A DNA stretch of 64,000 nt, from assembly GCF_003991425.1 (NCBI RefSeq), contig NZ_CP034346.1, positions 1,959,501 to 2,023,500 of the forward strand, in the 5' to 3' direction. This DNA is from Paenibacillus lutimineralis (lineage in GTDB: Bacteria > Bacillota > Bacilli > Paenibacillales > Paenibacillaceae). Positions 36,113 to 46,793 of this stretch are shown here, in pieces; the stretch's first letter is position 1; each line of letters starts with the position of its first letter. The notes below the pieces were generated by a model. It was not told where the DNA came from. It searched no databases and saw only the letters and a list, made by a program, of their open reading frames with translations. Made by a program: the position numbers and the translations under genes.

Positions 36113-37930
36113 ATGACAGATATTAAGCTTCGACAACAAAAAATTCGTAATTTCAGTATCATTGCACATATAGACCATGGGAAATCGACATTAGCTGACC
36201 GGATTCTCGAATATACCGGTGCGCTCACCTCCCGCGAAATGCAGGAGCAGGTGCTCGATAAAATGGATCTGGAACGGGAACGCGGCATCACGATTAAGCT
36301 GCAAGCAGTTCGGCTGTCCTATAAGGCCGATGATGGTGAGGAATATATCCTTAATCTGATTGACACCCCGGGACATGTGGACTTTACGTATGAAGTATCG
36401 CGCAGCCTCGCGGCTTGCGAGGGCGCTCTGCTTGTCGTAGATGCGGCGCAGGGAATTGAAGCGCAGACGCTCGCTAACGTGTATTTAGCTCTTGATAATG
36501 ATCTGGAGATACTTCCGGTCATCAACAAGATTGATCTGCCAAGTGCGGACCCGGAACGTGTGAAGGAAGAGATTGAAGAAGTGATCGGGCTCGACGCTAG
36601 TGAGGCGGTTCATGCTTCTGCAAAAGCGGGTATCGGGATCAAGGAAATTCTGGAACAGGTTGTACAGAAGGTGCCAGCGCCGACAGGCGATCCGGATCAG
36701 TCGCTTAAGGCGCTGATTTTTGACTCGCATTACGACCCGTACAAGGGTGTTATCGTCTATGTTCGCGTCGTTGATGGGCAGATCAAGGCCGGATCCAAGA
36801 TTAAGATGATGGCCACCGACAAGGTGTTTGAAGTTATTGAAGTAGGAGCCTTCAAACCGCGGATGACCATTGTCGATGAATTGAATGTTGGTGATGTTGG
36901 ATTTATCGTCGCCGGGATCAAGCATGTCGGAGATACTCGGGTCGGGGATACGGTAACAGATGCCAAAAATCCTACTCCGGAGCCGCTGCCAGGTTATCGC
37001 AAGATCAATCCGATGGTGTTCTGCGGTCTCTATCCGATCGAATCTTCGGATTATAACGATCTTCGTGAGGCATTGGAGAAGTTGCAATTGAACGATGCAT
37101 CGCTTAGCTTCGAACCGGAGACTTCAAGCGCTCTCGGTTTCGGCTTCCGTTGCGGATTCCTCGGTTTGCTTCATATGGATGTTATCCAGGAACGAATCGA
37201 ACGTGAATTCAACATTCCGTTGATTACAACGGCACCGAGCGTTATCTATCATATTACGCTGACTAATGGCGAGATGATTACGATCGACAACCCGTCTAAC
37301 TATCCGGAGATCGGCAAGATTGAATATGTAGAAGAGCCTTACGTCAAAGCGGCGATCATTGTACCTAATGATTTTGTTGGTACCGTAATGGAGCTCTGCC
37401 AAACCAAGCGCGGTGAATTCGTCAATATGGAGTATCTCGATACGACCCGTGTGACGATTACGTACCAGATCCCGCTCTCGGAGATCGTCTACGATTTCTT
37501 CGATCAATTGAAATCGAGTACGAAAGGCTATGCTTCCTTCGATTACGAAATTTCCGGCTACCGCAAATCCAATCTGGTTAAGATGGATATCTTGCTTAAT
37601 GGCGAACAGGTCGATGCGCTCTCCTTCATCGTTCACCGCGAGAAGGCGTATCACCGTGGCCGGGTCATCTGTGAGAAGCTGCGCGAGCTGATTCCGCGTC
37701 AGATGTTCGAGGTGCCGATCCAGGCTTCAGTCGGGACGAAGATTATCGCCCGGGAGACTGTTAAGGCGATGCGAAAGAACGTGCTTGCCAAGTGTTACGG
37801 CGGCGACATCTCGCGGAAGCGGAAGCTGCTTGAGAAGCAGAAGGAAGGCAAGAAGCGGATGAAACAGGTCGGCAGTGTTGAAGTGCCGCAGGAAGCGTTT
37901 ATGGCTGTACTCAAGATTGATGATAAATAG
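36113..37930 (+). CDS. lepA: Elongation factor 4 (LepA)
   Basis: 605 residues; ATG 36113 follows GGGGGTAAGG, and an in-frame TTG at 36080 is rejected. The GTPase motifs are clear: AHIDHGKST (residues 18-26), DTPGHVDF and [10 protein letters not shown]. The LepA-specific C-terminal region ([20 protein letters not shown]) is intact. EF4 binds the ribosome and affects translation and assembly under stress. Between spoIIP/yqxA-like and hemW this is the standard Bacillales position, although the mannoside region has been inserted before it. Confidence 0.98.
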   Translation: MTDIKLRQQKIRNFSIIAHIDHGKSTLADRILEYTGALTSREMQEQVLDKMDLERERGITIKLQAVRLSYKADDGEEYILNLIDTPGHVDFTYEVSRSLAACEGALLVVDAAQGIEAQTLANVYLALDNDLEILPVINKIDLPSADPERVKEEIEEVIGLDASEAVHASAKAGIGIKEILEQVVQKVPAPTGDPDQSLKALIFDSHYDPYKGVIVYVRVVDGQIKAGSKIKMMATDKVFEVIEVGAFKPRMTIVDELNVGDVGFIVAGIKHVGDTRVGDTVTDAKNPTPEPLPGYRKINPMVFCGLYPIESSDYNDLREALEKLQLNDASLSFEPETSSALGFGFRCGFLGLLHMDVIQERIEREFNIPLITTAPSVIYHITLTNGEMITIDNPSNYPEIGKIEYVEEPYVKAAIIVPNDFVGTVMELCQTKRGEFVNMEYLDTTRVTITYQIPLSEIVYDFFDQLKSSTKGYASFDYEISGYRKSNLVKMDILLNGEQVDALSFIVHREKAYHRGRVICEKLRELIPRQMFEVPIQASVGTKIIARETVKAMRKNVLAKCYGGDISRKRKLLEKQKEGKKRMKQVGSVEVPQEAFMAVLKIDDK

Positions 37931-37946
37931 AAGAGATATCTTCAAT

Positions 37947-37972
37947 GGGGGAAGCCTTCGGGCTTTCCTTTT
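37947..37972 (+). terminator. Terminator of lepA
   Basis: GGGGAAGCC / GGGCTTTCC stem closed by TTC, followed by TTTT. Confidence 0.75.
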
Positions 37973-37997
37973 GACTTTAGGTGAGTATAAAGAGAGA

Positions 37998-38103
37998 GTT
38001 CAAAAAGTGCGGTTTTCAGCACCGAAGCGTATGCTTTGCATCGCGGTCGCTCATCCTTGAATGGCCTCGATCAGGTTTCGTATCAAAAGCGGACTTTTTG
38101 AAC
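37998..38103. repeat. Dispersed palindromic repeat, copy 3 (short)
   Basis: Ends GTTCAAAAAGTGCGGTTTTC and AAAGCGGACTTTTTGAAC mirror each other; the interior has CAGCACCGAAGCGTATGC as in copy 2. At 106 bases it is the shortest complete copy. It ends 24 bases before hemW. Confidence 0.8.
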
Positions 38104-38126
38104 TACATGTTAAAGGAGGCATTGCC

Positions 38127-39350
38127 GTGAACCATATGATAAATAATGAAGGACAGGGAATGCCTGAACAGGAGATTGAAGTGAAGTCATCCGCTCCGAA
38201 GGCGGTTTATATTCATATTCCCTTCTGCACCAATAAATGCTTCTACTGCGATTTCAATTCGTATGTACTGAAGGACCAACCGGTTATGGACTATTTGCGG
38301 GCATTGGACCATGAAATGGAGCTTACGGTCAGCCATACACCTCCGGGAGAAATTCGCAGCATCTTTGTTGGCGGAGGTACGCCAACCGTATTGAACCCAC
38401 AGGAGATGGAGTTCTTTCTCGCTTCTGTGCGCAAGCATTTTCCAAACTTTGCGCCGGATATCGAGTTCTCGATGGAAGCCAATCCAGGGACGACCGATCT
38501 GGAGAAGCTGAAGGTGATGCGTGAAGGCGGTGTGAATCGGGTCAGCTTCGGGGTTCAGGCATTCCAGAATGAGCTATTGTCCGGGATTGGTCGTATTCAC
38601 AATACTGAAGATGTGTACCGCAGCTTAGAGAATGCCCATAAGGCCGGACTGCATAATCTCTCGATCGATCTGATGTTCGGCCTGCCGAATCAGACCGTGG
38701 AGATGCTTGATTACAGTGTACAAAAAGCGCTTGAGCTTGGTCTGCCGCATTACTCGATCTACAGCCTGAAGGTAGAAGAGAATACGCTGTTCCATACGCT
38801 GTATCAGAAGAATCAACTTCCGCTTCCAGATGAAGAGGCTGAGCTGAAGATGTATTTGCTGCTGATGGAGCGGATGAAGGAAGCGGGATATAAGCAGTAT
38901 GAGATCAGCAATTTTGCGAAGCCGGGCTATGAGAGCCGCCATAACATCACCTATTGGCGAAATGAGGATTACTACGGCTTTGGGGCCGGAGCGCATGGAT
39001 ATGTGGGTCGCCAGCGTCATATCAACATCAAGGGAGTTAACCCTTACGTAGAAGCAGCGAATACGCGGCTCCCACGTCTGGATCAATTTACGGTTCCTCG
39101 TGAGGAAGCGATGGAGGACTTCATGATGGTTGGTCTGCGTATGCTAGATGGAATTCGAAATGTAGATTTTGAGGCCCAATTTGCAGTGAAGCTTGAGGAG
39201 ATGTTCGGCAGTCATTTGCGCAAGATGGTGGAATCCGGATTGCTTGAACGCTATGAGGACGAGGGCGGCTATCGGCTTAGTGAGAAAGGGATTTTGTTCG
39301 GTAATGAGGTGTTTGCTGAATTTATCGACACACTCACGGAACCTAAATAA
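38127..39350 (+). CDS. hemW: HemW, heme chaperone (radical SAM)
   Basis: 407 residues. GTG 38127 lies seven bases after AAGGAGG; a longer frame back to 38061 would start inside the repeat. The radical-SAM cluster motif is PFCTNKCFYCDF with Cys 34, 38 and 41. The rest matches the HemW group: FVGGGTPTVLNPQEME, VSFGVQAFQNELL, YEISNFAKPGYESRHN and GFGAGAHGYV. This family was once called oxygen-independent coproporphyrinogen oxidase, but proteins with this motif act in heme transfer. Located between lepA and hrcA as in B. subtilis. Confidence 0.95.
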   Translation: MNHMINNEGQGMPEQEIEVKSSAPKAVYIHIPFCTNKCFYCDFNSYVLKDQPVMDYLRALDHEMELTVSHTPPGEIRSIFVGGGTPTVLNPQEMEFFLASVRKHFPNFAPDIEFSMEANPGTTDLEKLKVMREGGVNRVSFGVQAFQNELLSGIGRIHNTEDVYRSLENAHKAGLHNLSIDLMFGLPNQTVEMLDYSVQKALELGLPHYSIYSLKVEENTLFHTLYQKNQLPLPDEEAELKMYLLLMERMKEAGYKQYEISNFAKPGYESRHNITYWRNEDYYGFGAGAHGYVGRQRHINIKGVNPYVEAANTRLPRLDQFTVPREEAMEDFMMVGLRMLDGIRNVDFEAQFAVKLEEMFGSHLRKMVESGLLERYEDEGGYRLSEKGILFGNEVFAEFIDTLTEPK

Positions 39351-39365
39351 ATATTAGCTCAAATT

Positions 39366-39409
39366 AAGAACAAAGGTGTCGCTATTTTGGTGATTTCCTT
39401 TGTTCTTTC
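39366..39409 (+). terminator. Terminator of hemW
   Basis: AAGAACAAAGG (39366-39376) / CCTTTGTTCTT (39397-39407), loop of 20 bases, short T tail. Confidence 0.7.
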
Positions 39410-39537
39410 ATTATATATAGGTCGAATACTTTGATCCCATAGAATAGAACGAATTTTCTCTCTTGAAGTTTTATACGTCCTGATGTATATTTATTCGTAT
39501 TAAATAAATGGAAATTGGGATTTGAGGGGGAGAGCCA

Positions 39538-40005
39538 ATGCCAGCCGTAGCGGTAAGCAGAAGAGCAACACTTGAGGATGTAGAGCAATTATACTTACTG
39601 ATTGATGATTATGCACGCAAAGGAATTATGCTGCCGCGCTCCCGTAAAGTGCTGGAACGGCTGATCAATGATTTTGTAGTAACCGAGGTGGATGGAGCAG
39701 TCGTTGGCTGTGGATCGCTCTGTAAGTTAGGTGACGAGCTGGTGGAGATTCGCTCGCTCGGCATCGCCGAAGGTTATAAGGGCCAGGGGCTTGGATCGAT
39801 GCTTGTCAAGCAATTGGTAGAAGAGGCGAGAGTGCAGGGTATACCGAAGGTAATGGCGCTGACTTACGAGGTTTCCTTCTTTCTGAAGAACGGCTTCAAC
39901 GTTGTAGAGAAAGAGATCTTTCCAGAGAAAGTATGGACGGATTGCGTGAATTGTTCCAAGCAGCATGCTTGTGATGAAATAGCAGTGCTCAAGATACTGG
40001 ACTGA
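39538..40005 (+). CDS. GNAT N-acetyltransferase
   Basis: 155 residues from ATG 39538, with GGGGGAGAG upstream. The acetyl-CoA binding motif is SLGIAEGYKGQGLGSMLVKQ. The Cys-rich C-terminal stretch WTDCVNCSKQHACDE is typical of ArgA-like stand-alone acetyltransferases, so an N-acetylglutamate-synthase-type activity is possible but not certain. It lies between hemW and hrcA, and the hrcA promoter overlaps its stop codon. Confidence 0.85.
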   Translation: MPAVAVSRRATLEDVEQLYLLIDDYARKGIMLPRSRKVLERLINDFVVTEVDGAVVGCGSLCKLGDELVEIRSLGIAEGYKGQGLGSMLVKQLVEEARVQGIPKVMALTYEVSFFLKNGFNVVEKEIFPEKVWTDCVNCSKQHACDEIAVLKILD

Positions 40006-40006
40006 C

Positions 40007-40036
40007 TTGACAATCGTCAGGTTGGTTTGGTATTTT
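40007..40036 (+). promoter_or_regulatory. Sigma-A promoter of the hrcA operon
   Basis: TTGACA (40007-40012), 18-base spacer, TATTTT (40031-40036). It is placed so that transcription starts at the CIRCE element. Confidence 0.75.
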
Positions 40037-40047
40037 TGTAATAGGGT

Positions 40048-40074
40048 TTAGCACTCGACTCCATCGAGTGCTAA
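40048..40074 (+). promoter_or_regulatory. CIRCE operator
   Basis: TTAGCACTC-N9-GAGTGCTAA, an exact match to the CIRCE consensus. HrcA bound here represses the hrcA-grpE-dnaK-dnaJ operon until heat stress. Confidence 0.98.
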
Positions 40075-40111
40075 CGACCTGATCAAAATCTTGGATCTAG
40101 GAGGGATTTCC

Positions 40112-41149
40112 ATGTTGACGGAACGCCAGAGAATGATTTTGAATGCTATAGTAGATGACTATATTCGCTCGGCGGAACCAGTGGGGTCCCGAAGCATCTC
40201 CAAGCGTGGCGATGTCGGGTACAGTCCCGCTACGATCCGTAACGAGATGGCAGATCTTGAGGAGCTTGGTTTTCTTGAGCAGCCGCATACCTCGGCCGGA
40301 CGCATTCCGTCTCATAAGGGGTATCGGTATTATGTGGACCACTTGTCCCCATTAAATTTGCTTGCTCCTGAAGAACTGGCTACAATGAAAATGTTCTTTG
40401 CGGAGAAACTAAATGCACTTGAACAGGTTGTCCAGCATGCCGGAACGATCCTTTCGCATATGACGAATTACACTTCCATCCTGCTTGGGCCGGAAGTTTT
40501 TCATACGTCATTGCGGCATTTCCAATTGCTCCCGCTGTCCGATAATTCAGCGGTGGCGATTATTGTGACGAGCACCGGACAGGTGGAGAACAAGACGGTT
40601 ACAATCCCAGCCGGCGTCTCGGTAGCGGAGATGGAGAAGGTCGTCAATTTGCTGAATCACAAATTGGCGGGAGTTCCAATCTATAAGTTGAAATCCGCTC
40701 TGTACAATGAGCTTGGCCAGGAAATGCAGCGTTATGTGACGCATTTTGAAGAGTTGACGAAGGTGCTCGATGAAGCCTTCGACAATGGACAGGACGGCCA
40801 ACGCCTCTTCCTTAGCGGAGCTACGAACATGCTGACACAACCGGAGTTCCGGGATGTTGATAAAATCAAAGGCATCCTTGATCTGTTCGAGGAGACACCG
40901 ACATTAATGAAGATGTTGGCCTCTGCTTCTGCAGGTACAGGAATTCAAGTGCGCATCGGTTCCGAGATTAATCATGATGCCTTTGTCAATTGCAGTTTGA
41001 TTACTGCAACCTATGCGATCGAAGGCGAATCTGTTGGAACAATTGGTATTTTGGGACCCACCCGGATGGATTACGCTCGGGTGATACCGATTTTGGATAT
41101 ATTGTCCAAGAATTTGACCCAGTTCTTTACCAAGAAGCATGACAAGTAA
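40112..41149 (+). CDS. hrcA: Heat-inducible transcription repressor HrcA
   Basis: 345 residues; ATG 40112 after TAGGAGGG. The N-terminal winged helix (TERQRMILNAIVDDYIRSAE, PVGSRSISKRGDVGYSPAT, IRNEMADLEELGFLEQPHTS) binds CIRCE. The C-terminal part has the GAF-like HrcA domain (VGTIGILGPTRMDYARVIPI). It represses its own operon and depends on GroEL for activity in relatives. CIRCE lies 38 bases upstream. No irregularity seen. Confidence 0.98.
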   Translation: MLTERQRMILNAIVDDYIRSAEPVGSRSISKRGDVGYSPATIRNEMADLEELGFLEQPHTSAGRIPSHKGYRYYVDHLSPLNLLAPEELATMKMFFAEKLNALEQVVQHAGTILSHMTNYTSILLGPEVFHTSLRHFQLLPLSDNSAVAIIVTSTGQVENKTVTIPAGVSVAEMEKVVNLLNHKLAGVPIYKLKSALYNELGQEMQRYVTHFEELTKVLDEAFDNGQDGQRLFLSGATNMLTQPEFRDVDKIKGILDLFEETPTLMKMLASASAGTGIQVRIGSEINHDAFVNCSLITATYAIEGESVGTIGILGPTRMDYARVIPILDILSKNLTQFFTKKHDK

Positions 41150-41182
41150 CTATTAGCGATTGAAAGTCAAGGAGGTGACATC

Positions 41183-41785
41183 TTGAAGGAACAACAGCCT
41201 GTTCAAGATACAATCAATCAAGAGGAAGAATTGAATCATGGCGTGGATGTGAATCAAGGTCAAAGTCATGAGGCGGAGGAGCAGATGGCTCCAGAGGCCG
41301 AAGCGGCGTCGACCAATGCCGCGGATGATAAAGCAAACGACGAGCTTGATAAATTTCGGGCTGAACTGGAAGAGCACCAACAGCGGCTCTTGCGCGTTCA
41401 GGCTGATTATGATAATTTCCGCCGCCGTACGGTGAAGGAGAAGGAAGATCTGGCGAAATATGCTTCAGCCAAGCTGATCTCCGAGCTTCTTCCTGTGATC
41501 GATAACTTCGAGAGAGCTTTGGGAACGGTAAGTGACAATGAAGAAGTTGTCGCTTATTCCAAAGGTGTTGAGATGATTATCCGCCAATTTGAGAACGTAC
41601 TCCAGGCCGAAGGCTTGAAAAAGATGGAGGCTGTCGGAGAGGCGTTCAATCCTGATTTCCATCAGGCCATCATGCAGGTGGAATCGGATGAATACGAAGA
41701 AGGCATCGTCGTTGAGGAAGTTCAGAGCGGATATTTGCTCAAGGATAAAGTGCTGCGTCCTGCTATGGTTAAGGTTAGCGGCTAA
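41183..41785 (+). CDS. grpE: GrpE nucleotide-exchange factor
   Basis: 200 residues from TTG 41183, six bases after AAGGAGGTG. A long acidic N-terminus rich in Glu and Gln precedes the GrpE coiled coil (LEEHQQRLLRVQADYDNFRR) and the conserved C-terminal part (EAFNPDFHQAIMQVESDE, GYLLKDKVLRPAMVKVS). GrpE is a dimer that speeds ADP release from DnaK. Second gene of the heat-shock operon. Confidence 0.97.
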   Translation: MKEQQPVQDTINQEEELNHGVDVNQGQSHEAEEQMAPEAEAASTNAADDKANDELDKFRAELEEHQQRLLRVQADYDNFRRRTVKEKEDLAKYASAKLISELLPVIDNFERALGTVSDNEEVVAYSKGVEMIIRQFENVLQAEGLKKMEAVGEAFNPDFHQAIMQVESDEYEEGIVVEEVQSGYLLKDKVLRPAMVKVSG

Positions 41786-41814
41786 GCCCATCGACAACGC
41801 ATTCTGGCGGCTAG

Positions 41815-43713
<1,899 letters not shown>

Positions 43714-43766
43714 GAATTATGCCTGCTCATAGGTCAATTTGGACATGAAATAGGCTTTGGTGAATG

Positions 43767-43812
43767 GGAAGGTCAAAGTGTCGGGCATTTGACGCGCTTT
43801 GACTTTCCTTTT
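43767..43812 (+). terminator. Hairpin between dnaK and dnaJ
   Basis: GGAAGGTCAAAG (43767-43778) / CTTTGACTTTCC (43797-43808) followed by TTTT. It probably lowers read-through so that less DnaJ than DnaK is made, or protects the dnaK mRNA end. Confidence 0.65.
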
Positions 43813-43872
43813 GCCGGATTAAGGGAATGATTTCTTTCGGCACGCCAATCAAGCGATAACGGGGGTGGAAGG

Positions 43873-44991
43873 ATGGCTGAGAAGCGAGATTATTATGAAG
43901 TGCTTGGTGTGACCAAGAACGCCAATGAGGATGAGATCAAGAAAGCATATCGTAAGCTGGCGCGCCAATATCATCCGGACGTGAACAAGGCGAGCGATGC
44001 GGAAGATAAGTTTAAAGAGGTCAAAGAAGCTTATGACATTCTGAGTGATAGCGGCAAACGGGCGCGTTATGACCAATACGGACATGTCGATCCGAACCAG
44101 GGAATGGGCGGAGGCTTCCAAGGTGGCGACTTCGGCGGCTTTGGTGATATCTTCGATATGTTCTTCGGCGGCGGTGGTCGCCGTGACCCGAACGCGCCAC
44201 AGCGCGGGAATGATCTACAGTATAATCTGACGATTGAGTTTAAGGAAGCCGTCTTCGGCAAGGAGATGGATATAACGATTCCTAGAACGGAGAGCTGTGA
44301 CACTTGCTTCGGCTCCGGGGCGAAACCGGGCACTAAGCCAGAGACTTGCTCCGTGTGTCATGGTAGCGGTCAGCAGGAAGTTGTGCAGAATACGCCGTTT
44401 GGACGTATGGTCAATCGTCGTGCATGTAGCAACTGCGGCGGCAAGGGCAAGATCATTAAGGAGAAATGCTCAACCTGTGGCGGCAACGGTCAAGTGAAGA
44501 AGCAGCGTAAGCTCCATATCCGTATCCCTGCAGGGGTGGATGATGGTGCGCAAATGCGTATGGCCGGTGAAGGAGAAGGCGGACTTCGCGGAGGCCCTTC
44601 CGGAGATTTGTATATTATCATTAATGTGAAAACGCATGATTTCTTCGAGCGCGAAGGCGACGATATCTATTGTGAAGTACCGCTTACTTTTGCTCAGGCA
44701 GCACTCGGTGATGAGATCGAGATCCCGACGTTGAGCGAGAAAGTGAAGCTGAAGATACCTGCCGGCACGCAAACAGGGACCTTCTTCCGTCTTAAAGGCA
44801 AGGGTGTTCCTAGATTGCGTGGAGTCGGCCAGGGCGATCAGCATGTTAAAGTGGTGGTCATCACTCCAAGCAAACTGAACGAGGAACAGAAGGAGTTGCT
44901 GCGTCAATTCGCATCGCTTAGCGGGGAGCAGACGCACGAGAATGAGCAGTCCTTTTTTGATCGCATGAAGAAGGCATTTCGTGGAGACTGA
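43873..44991 (+). CDS. dnaJ: Chaperone DnaJ (Hsp40)
   Basis: 372 residues from ATG 43873 after GGGGGTGGAAGG. The J domain has HPD at residues 34-36 ([10 protein letters not shown]). A Gly/Phe-rich segment follows ([20 protein letters not shown]). Four zinc-finger repeats come next: [24 protein letters not shown] and CSTCGGNG. The C-terminal substrate-binding domain completes it. DnaJ delivers substrates to DnaK and triggers ATP hydrolysis. Two terminators follow. Confidence 0.98.
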   Translation: MAEKRDYYEVLGVTKNANEDEIKKAYRKLARQYHPDVNKASDAEDKFKEVKEAYDILSDSGKRARYDQYGHVDPNQGMGGGFQGGDFGGFGDIFDMFFGGGGRRDPNAPQRGNDLQYNLTIEFKEAVFGKEMDITIPRTESCDTCFGSGAKPGTKPETCSVCHGSGQQEVVQNTPFGRMVNRRACSNCGGKGKIIKEKCSTCGGNGQVKKQRKLHIRIPAGVDDGAQMRMAGEGEGGLRGGPSGDLYIIINVKTHDFFEREGDDIYCEVPLTFAQAALGDEIEIPTLSEKVKLKIPAGTQTGTFFRLKGKGVPRLRGVGQGDQHVKVVVITPSKLNEEQKELLRQFASLSGEQTHENEQSFFDRMKKAFRGD

Positions 44992-45008
44992 TCTTTTCAT
45001 TTAAAAGT

Positions 45009-45065
45009 ACAAGAGGACTTTCCGGCAGACCATTTTTGAATGGCTGTAGGAGAGTCCTTTTTCTT
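45009..45065 (+). terminator. Terminator of dnaJ
   Basis: AAGAGGACTTTCC pairs with GGAGAGTCCTTT, followed by TTTTCTT. Confidence 0.7.
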
Positions 45066-45092
45066 ATCATGTATCCAAATAAAGACAAACAA

Positions 45093-45121
45093 AAAAGCAC
45101 TAAGATCGTCTTAGTGCTTTT
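45093..45121. terminator. Bidirectional terminator between dnaJ and the DUF2653 gene
   Basis: AAAAGCACTAAGA (45093-45105) / TCTTAGTGCTTTT (45109-45121), three-base loop. A/T runs on both sides make it work on either strand for the converging genes. Confidence 0.88.
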
Positions 45122-45132
45122 TGTATTTAGCC

Positions 45133-45420
45133 TCAATAGGTAGATTCCTGGATCATCGCTGTAATCTCTTCATCCAGGTCTAGCTTAATATCATCACGGA
45201 AAGCGCGAATCCCATATTCACGATATACGTATTGCATGATCGCTTCAATAATATTCAACTCGACGATATATCGGCTGCGGCCGTCCACCCAAATTTCCCC
45301 GGTATATCCGTATTCCTCATCCCAGCTGAGTTCGACTTGAACGTCGGTGGGACGGACGCCGGTTCTTTCGGCGGTATGGAGGCAAATGGCATTGATAATT
45401 TCATCCATGCTGAGAACCAT
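45133..45420 (-). CDS. DUF2653 (YxcD-like) protein
   Basis: 95 residues from ATG 45420, preceded by GGAGGAAGG on the minus strand; a longer in-frame start at 45510 would overlap the upstream gene. The sequence (SMDEIINAICLHTAERTGVR, PTDVQVELSWDEEYGYTGEI, VDGRSRYIVELNIIEAI) fits the DUF2653/YxcD family of small acidic Firmicutes proteins with unknown function. It starts four bases after the stop of the membrane-protein gene 45425-45880, so the two form an operon. Confidence 0.75.
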   Translation of the reverse strand: MVLSMDEIINAICLHTAERTGVRPTDVQVELSWDEEYGYTGEIWVDGRSRYIVELNIIEAIMQYVYREYGIRAFRDDIKLDLDEEITAMIQESTY

Positions 45421-45424
45421 GTAA

Positions 45425-45880
45425 TTAGTACCTTCCTCCACGATCGTAATCATTTGGTCCGCCAGGGTGTTGAGGCTTCTTCCTGAAGCGCTGGAACAAG
45501 GAGACCACAATCATAATAATGAAGTAGATAGCCAGAAGGTTAACCGCCATACCCAGCATGTTGCCGAGGAAGCCCATATTGCCGAATACGCCGCCAAATA
45601 GCATTCCGGCGAGGCCGCCAACCATAAGGCCTTTCATGAAGCTGCCGCCACTGAAAAATCCGCGATTGCTGTTCATGCCGTTTGTAGTGCCGGACATTTT
45701 ATTATTGGTCGTCGTGTCTGACTTCTTATAGTTATTGGTTGTTGTCTTTTTCGGTGTTGGTGAGTAAGTTCTTGGTCCTGATTTGAAGCCGCCACCGCGT
45801 CTTGCATCGACTGAGTCAGGACTAGTGAAGGCAATTAGCAATGTAAATGCCATCACGATCATCATCATTTTCTTCAACAT
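45425..45880 (-). CDS. Glycine-rich membrane protein with signal peptide
   Basis: 151 residues from ATG 45880. A signal-like N-terminus (MLKKMMMIVMAFTLLIAF) is followed by an Arg/Gly and Thr/Asn-rich segment (TTTNNYKKSDTTTNNKMSG). Then come two close membrane helices separated by glycines (GLMVGGLAGMLFGGVFG; LGMAVNLLAIYFIIMIVVSL) and a basic tail. The layout recalls the first part of Tim44-like proteins of Bacillales, which often sit next to YxcD-like genes. Function unknown. Operon with the DUF2653 gene. Confidence 0.7.
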   Translation of the reverse strand: MLKKMMMIVMAFTLLIAFTSPDSVDARRGGGFKSGPRTYSPTPKKTTTNNYKKSDTTTNNKMSGTTNGMNSNRGFFSGGSFMKGLMVGGLAGMLFGGVFGNMGFLGNMLGMAVNLLAIYFIIMIVVSLFQRFRKKPQHPGGPNDYDRGGRY

Positions 45881-46069
45881 GGTTAGTAGATACCCTCCTG
45901 TAAACTAGATATTAATGTAATACGTAAGACATGGACATGGGTTTCAAATTTTAATTAATATTTGCATAAAAAAGATACGCGAAATACATGATAAAACTTC
46001 AAGGAAACTGCATTTCTTTGCAGGATTCCTGATTTGCCGGATCAGCCGGAAGGAGAGGCAGGTAATGGT

Positions 46070-46432
46070 ATGGGTGAGAAAAATATTTTGGCCTATTTCA
46101 AGAATCCTGAAGAGGCAGAGGGCGTTGCCCGCAAATTGAATGCTTTAAGGGCGCTTGATGTATCGGTCGATCGGTTCAGCCGCTACTCGGAACAGAACTC
46201 TGGTCTGTTTCAATCCTTAGCGGACCGTACGGGGGTGCCGGCGATGATGCATGGCTCTGATCTGGCCAACTCCAGTGGGGTGTTATACGCCGCTGATCCC
46301 TCCAATAGTGGGATGAGCCACGGCCGGCAGGGAGGTCCTACGGGCCATGATATTCTGCTTACGGCCGTTGTGGATGAGAGCATGCACCATCAGGCGCTTC
46401 GTATTGTAGAGGAAGCCGGAGGTTTGATCTAA
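46070..46432 (+). CDS. Hypothetical small soluble protein
   Basis: 120 residues from ATG 46070, with AAGGAG at 46050-46055 (spacing long, so an upstream TTG at 46034 is an alternative). It begins GEKNILAYFKNPEEAEGVAR, a beta-alpha pattern like the YflT/general-stress-protein repeat, followed by a polar Gly/Ser region (SNSGMSHGRQGGPTGHD) and a final helix (VDESMHHQALRIVEEAGG). I cannot name it with confidence. It is followed at 72 bases by a YfhD-like gene, so the two may be co-expressed in sporulation or stress. Confidence 0.6.
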   Translation: MGEKNILAYFKNPEEAEGVARKLNALRALDVSVDRFSRYSEQNSGLFQSLADRTGVPAMMHGSDLANSSGVLYAADPSNSGMSHGRQGGPTGHDILLTAVVDESMHHQALRIVEEAGGLI

Positions 46433-46504
46433 CGCAAGATGAGGGATATAACTAAGCATGATCAAAAAAGCCACATAAGAAATCACGAGAAGGAGAGATT
46501 GAAT

Positions 46505-46684
46505 TTGAATCACTCGCAATCGGGTCACAATCATAGGAAGAGCCCTGCTGTAGCAGGAGCCGATAGCCGTTATGAAGATGTAGAATTCTCCGAAGATCAT
46601 GCCGATCAGGAAGATTGGGAAGCGTTGGAGCGGAGTGAACGGGCGGACGCTCGTATGCAGCATCGTAAGAAATTGAATCCATAA
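46505..46684 (+). CDS. YfhD-like small protein
   Basis: 59 residues from TTG 46505, eight bases after GAAGGAGAG. The acidic C-terminal part (DVEFSEDHADQEDWEALERS, ERADARMQHRKK) resembles the YfhD family of short, disordered Bacillales proteins, which have a conserved EFSEE.AD..D.EA..RA..AD.R pattern. Function is unknown; several family members are found in spores. A strong terminator follows. Confidence 0.65.
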   Translation: MNHSQSGHNHRKSPAVAGADSRYEDVEFSEDHADQEDWEALERSERADARMQHRKKLNP

Positions 46685-46704
46685 CGTTCATAGAACACTG
46701 ACCG

Positions 46705-46728
46705 AAAAGCCGCGTATGCGGCTTTTTT
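46705..46728 (+). terminator. Terminator of the YfhD-like gene
   Basis: AAAAGCCGC / GCGGCTTTT with a GTAT loop and six T. Confidence 0.9.
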
Positions 46729-46793
46729 GTCAACTTGCCACATTCTATAGTACAATAAATCTTATGCATGAATGCGAAGGAGGAAATCATACG

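Noticed and set aside
45232..45486. Plus-strand open frame of 84 codons opposite the DUF2653 gene
   Set aside because: Antisense shadow of the minus-strand gene, without a start signal.
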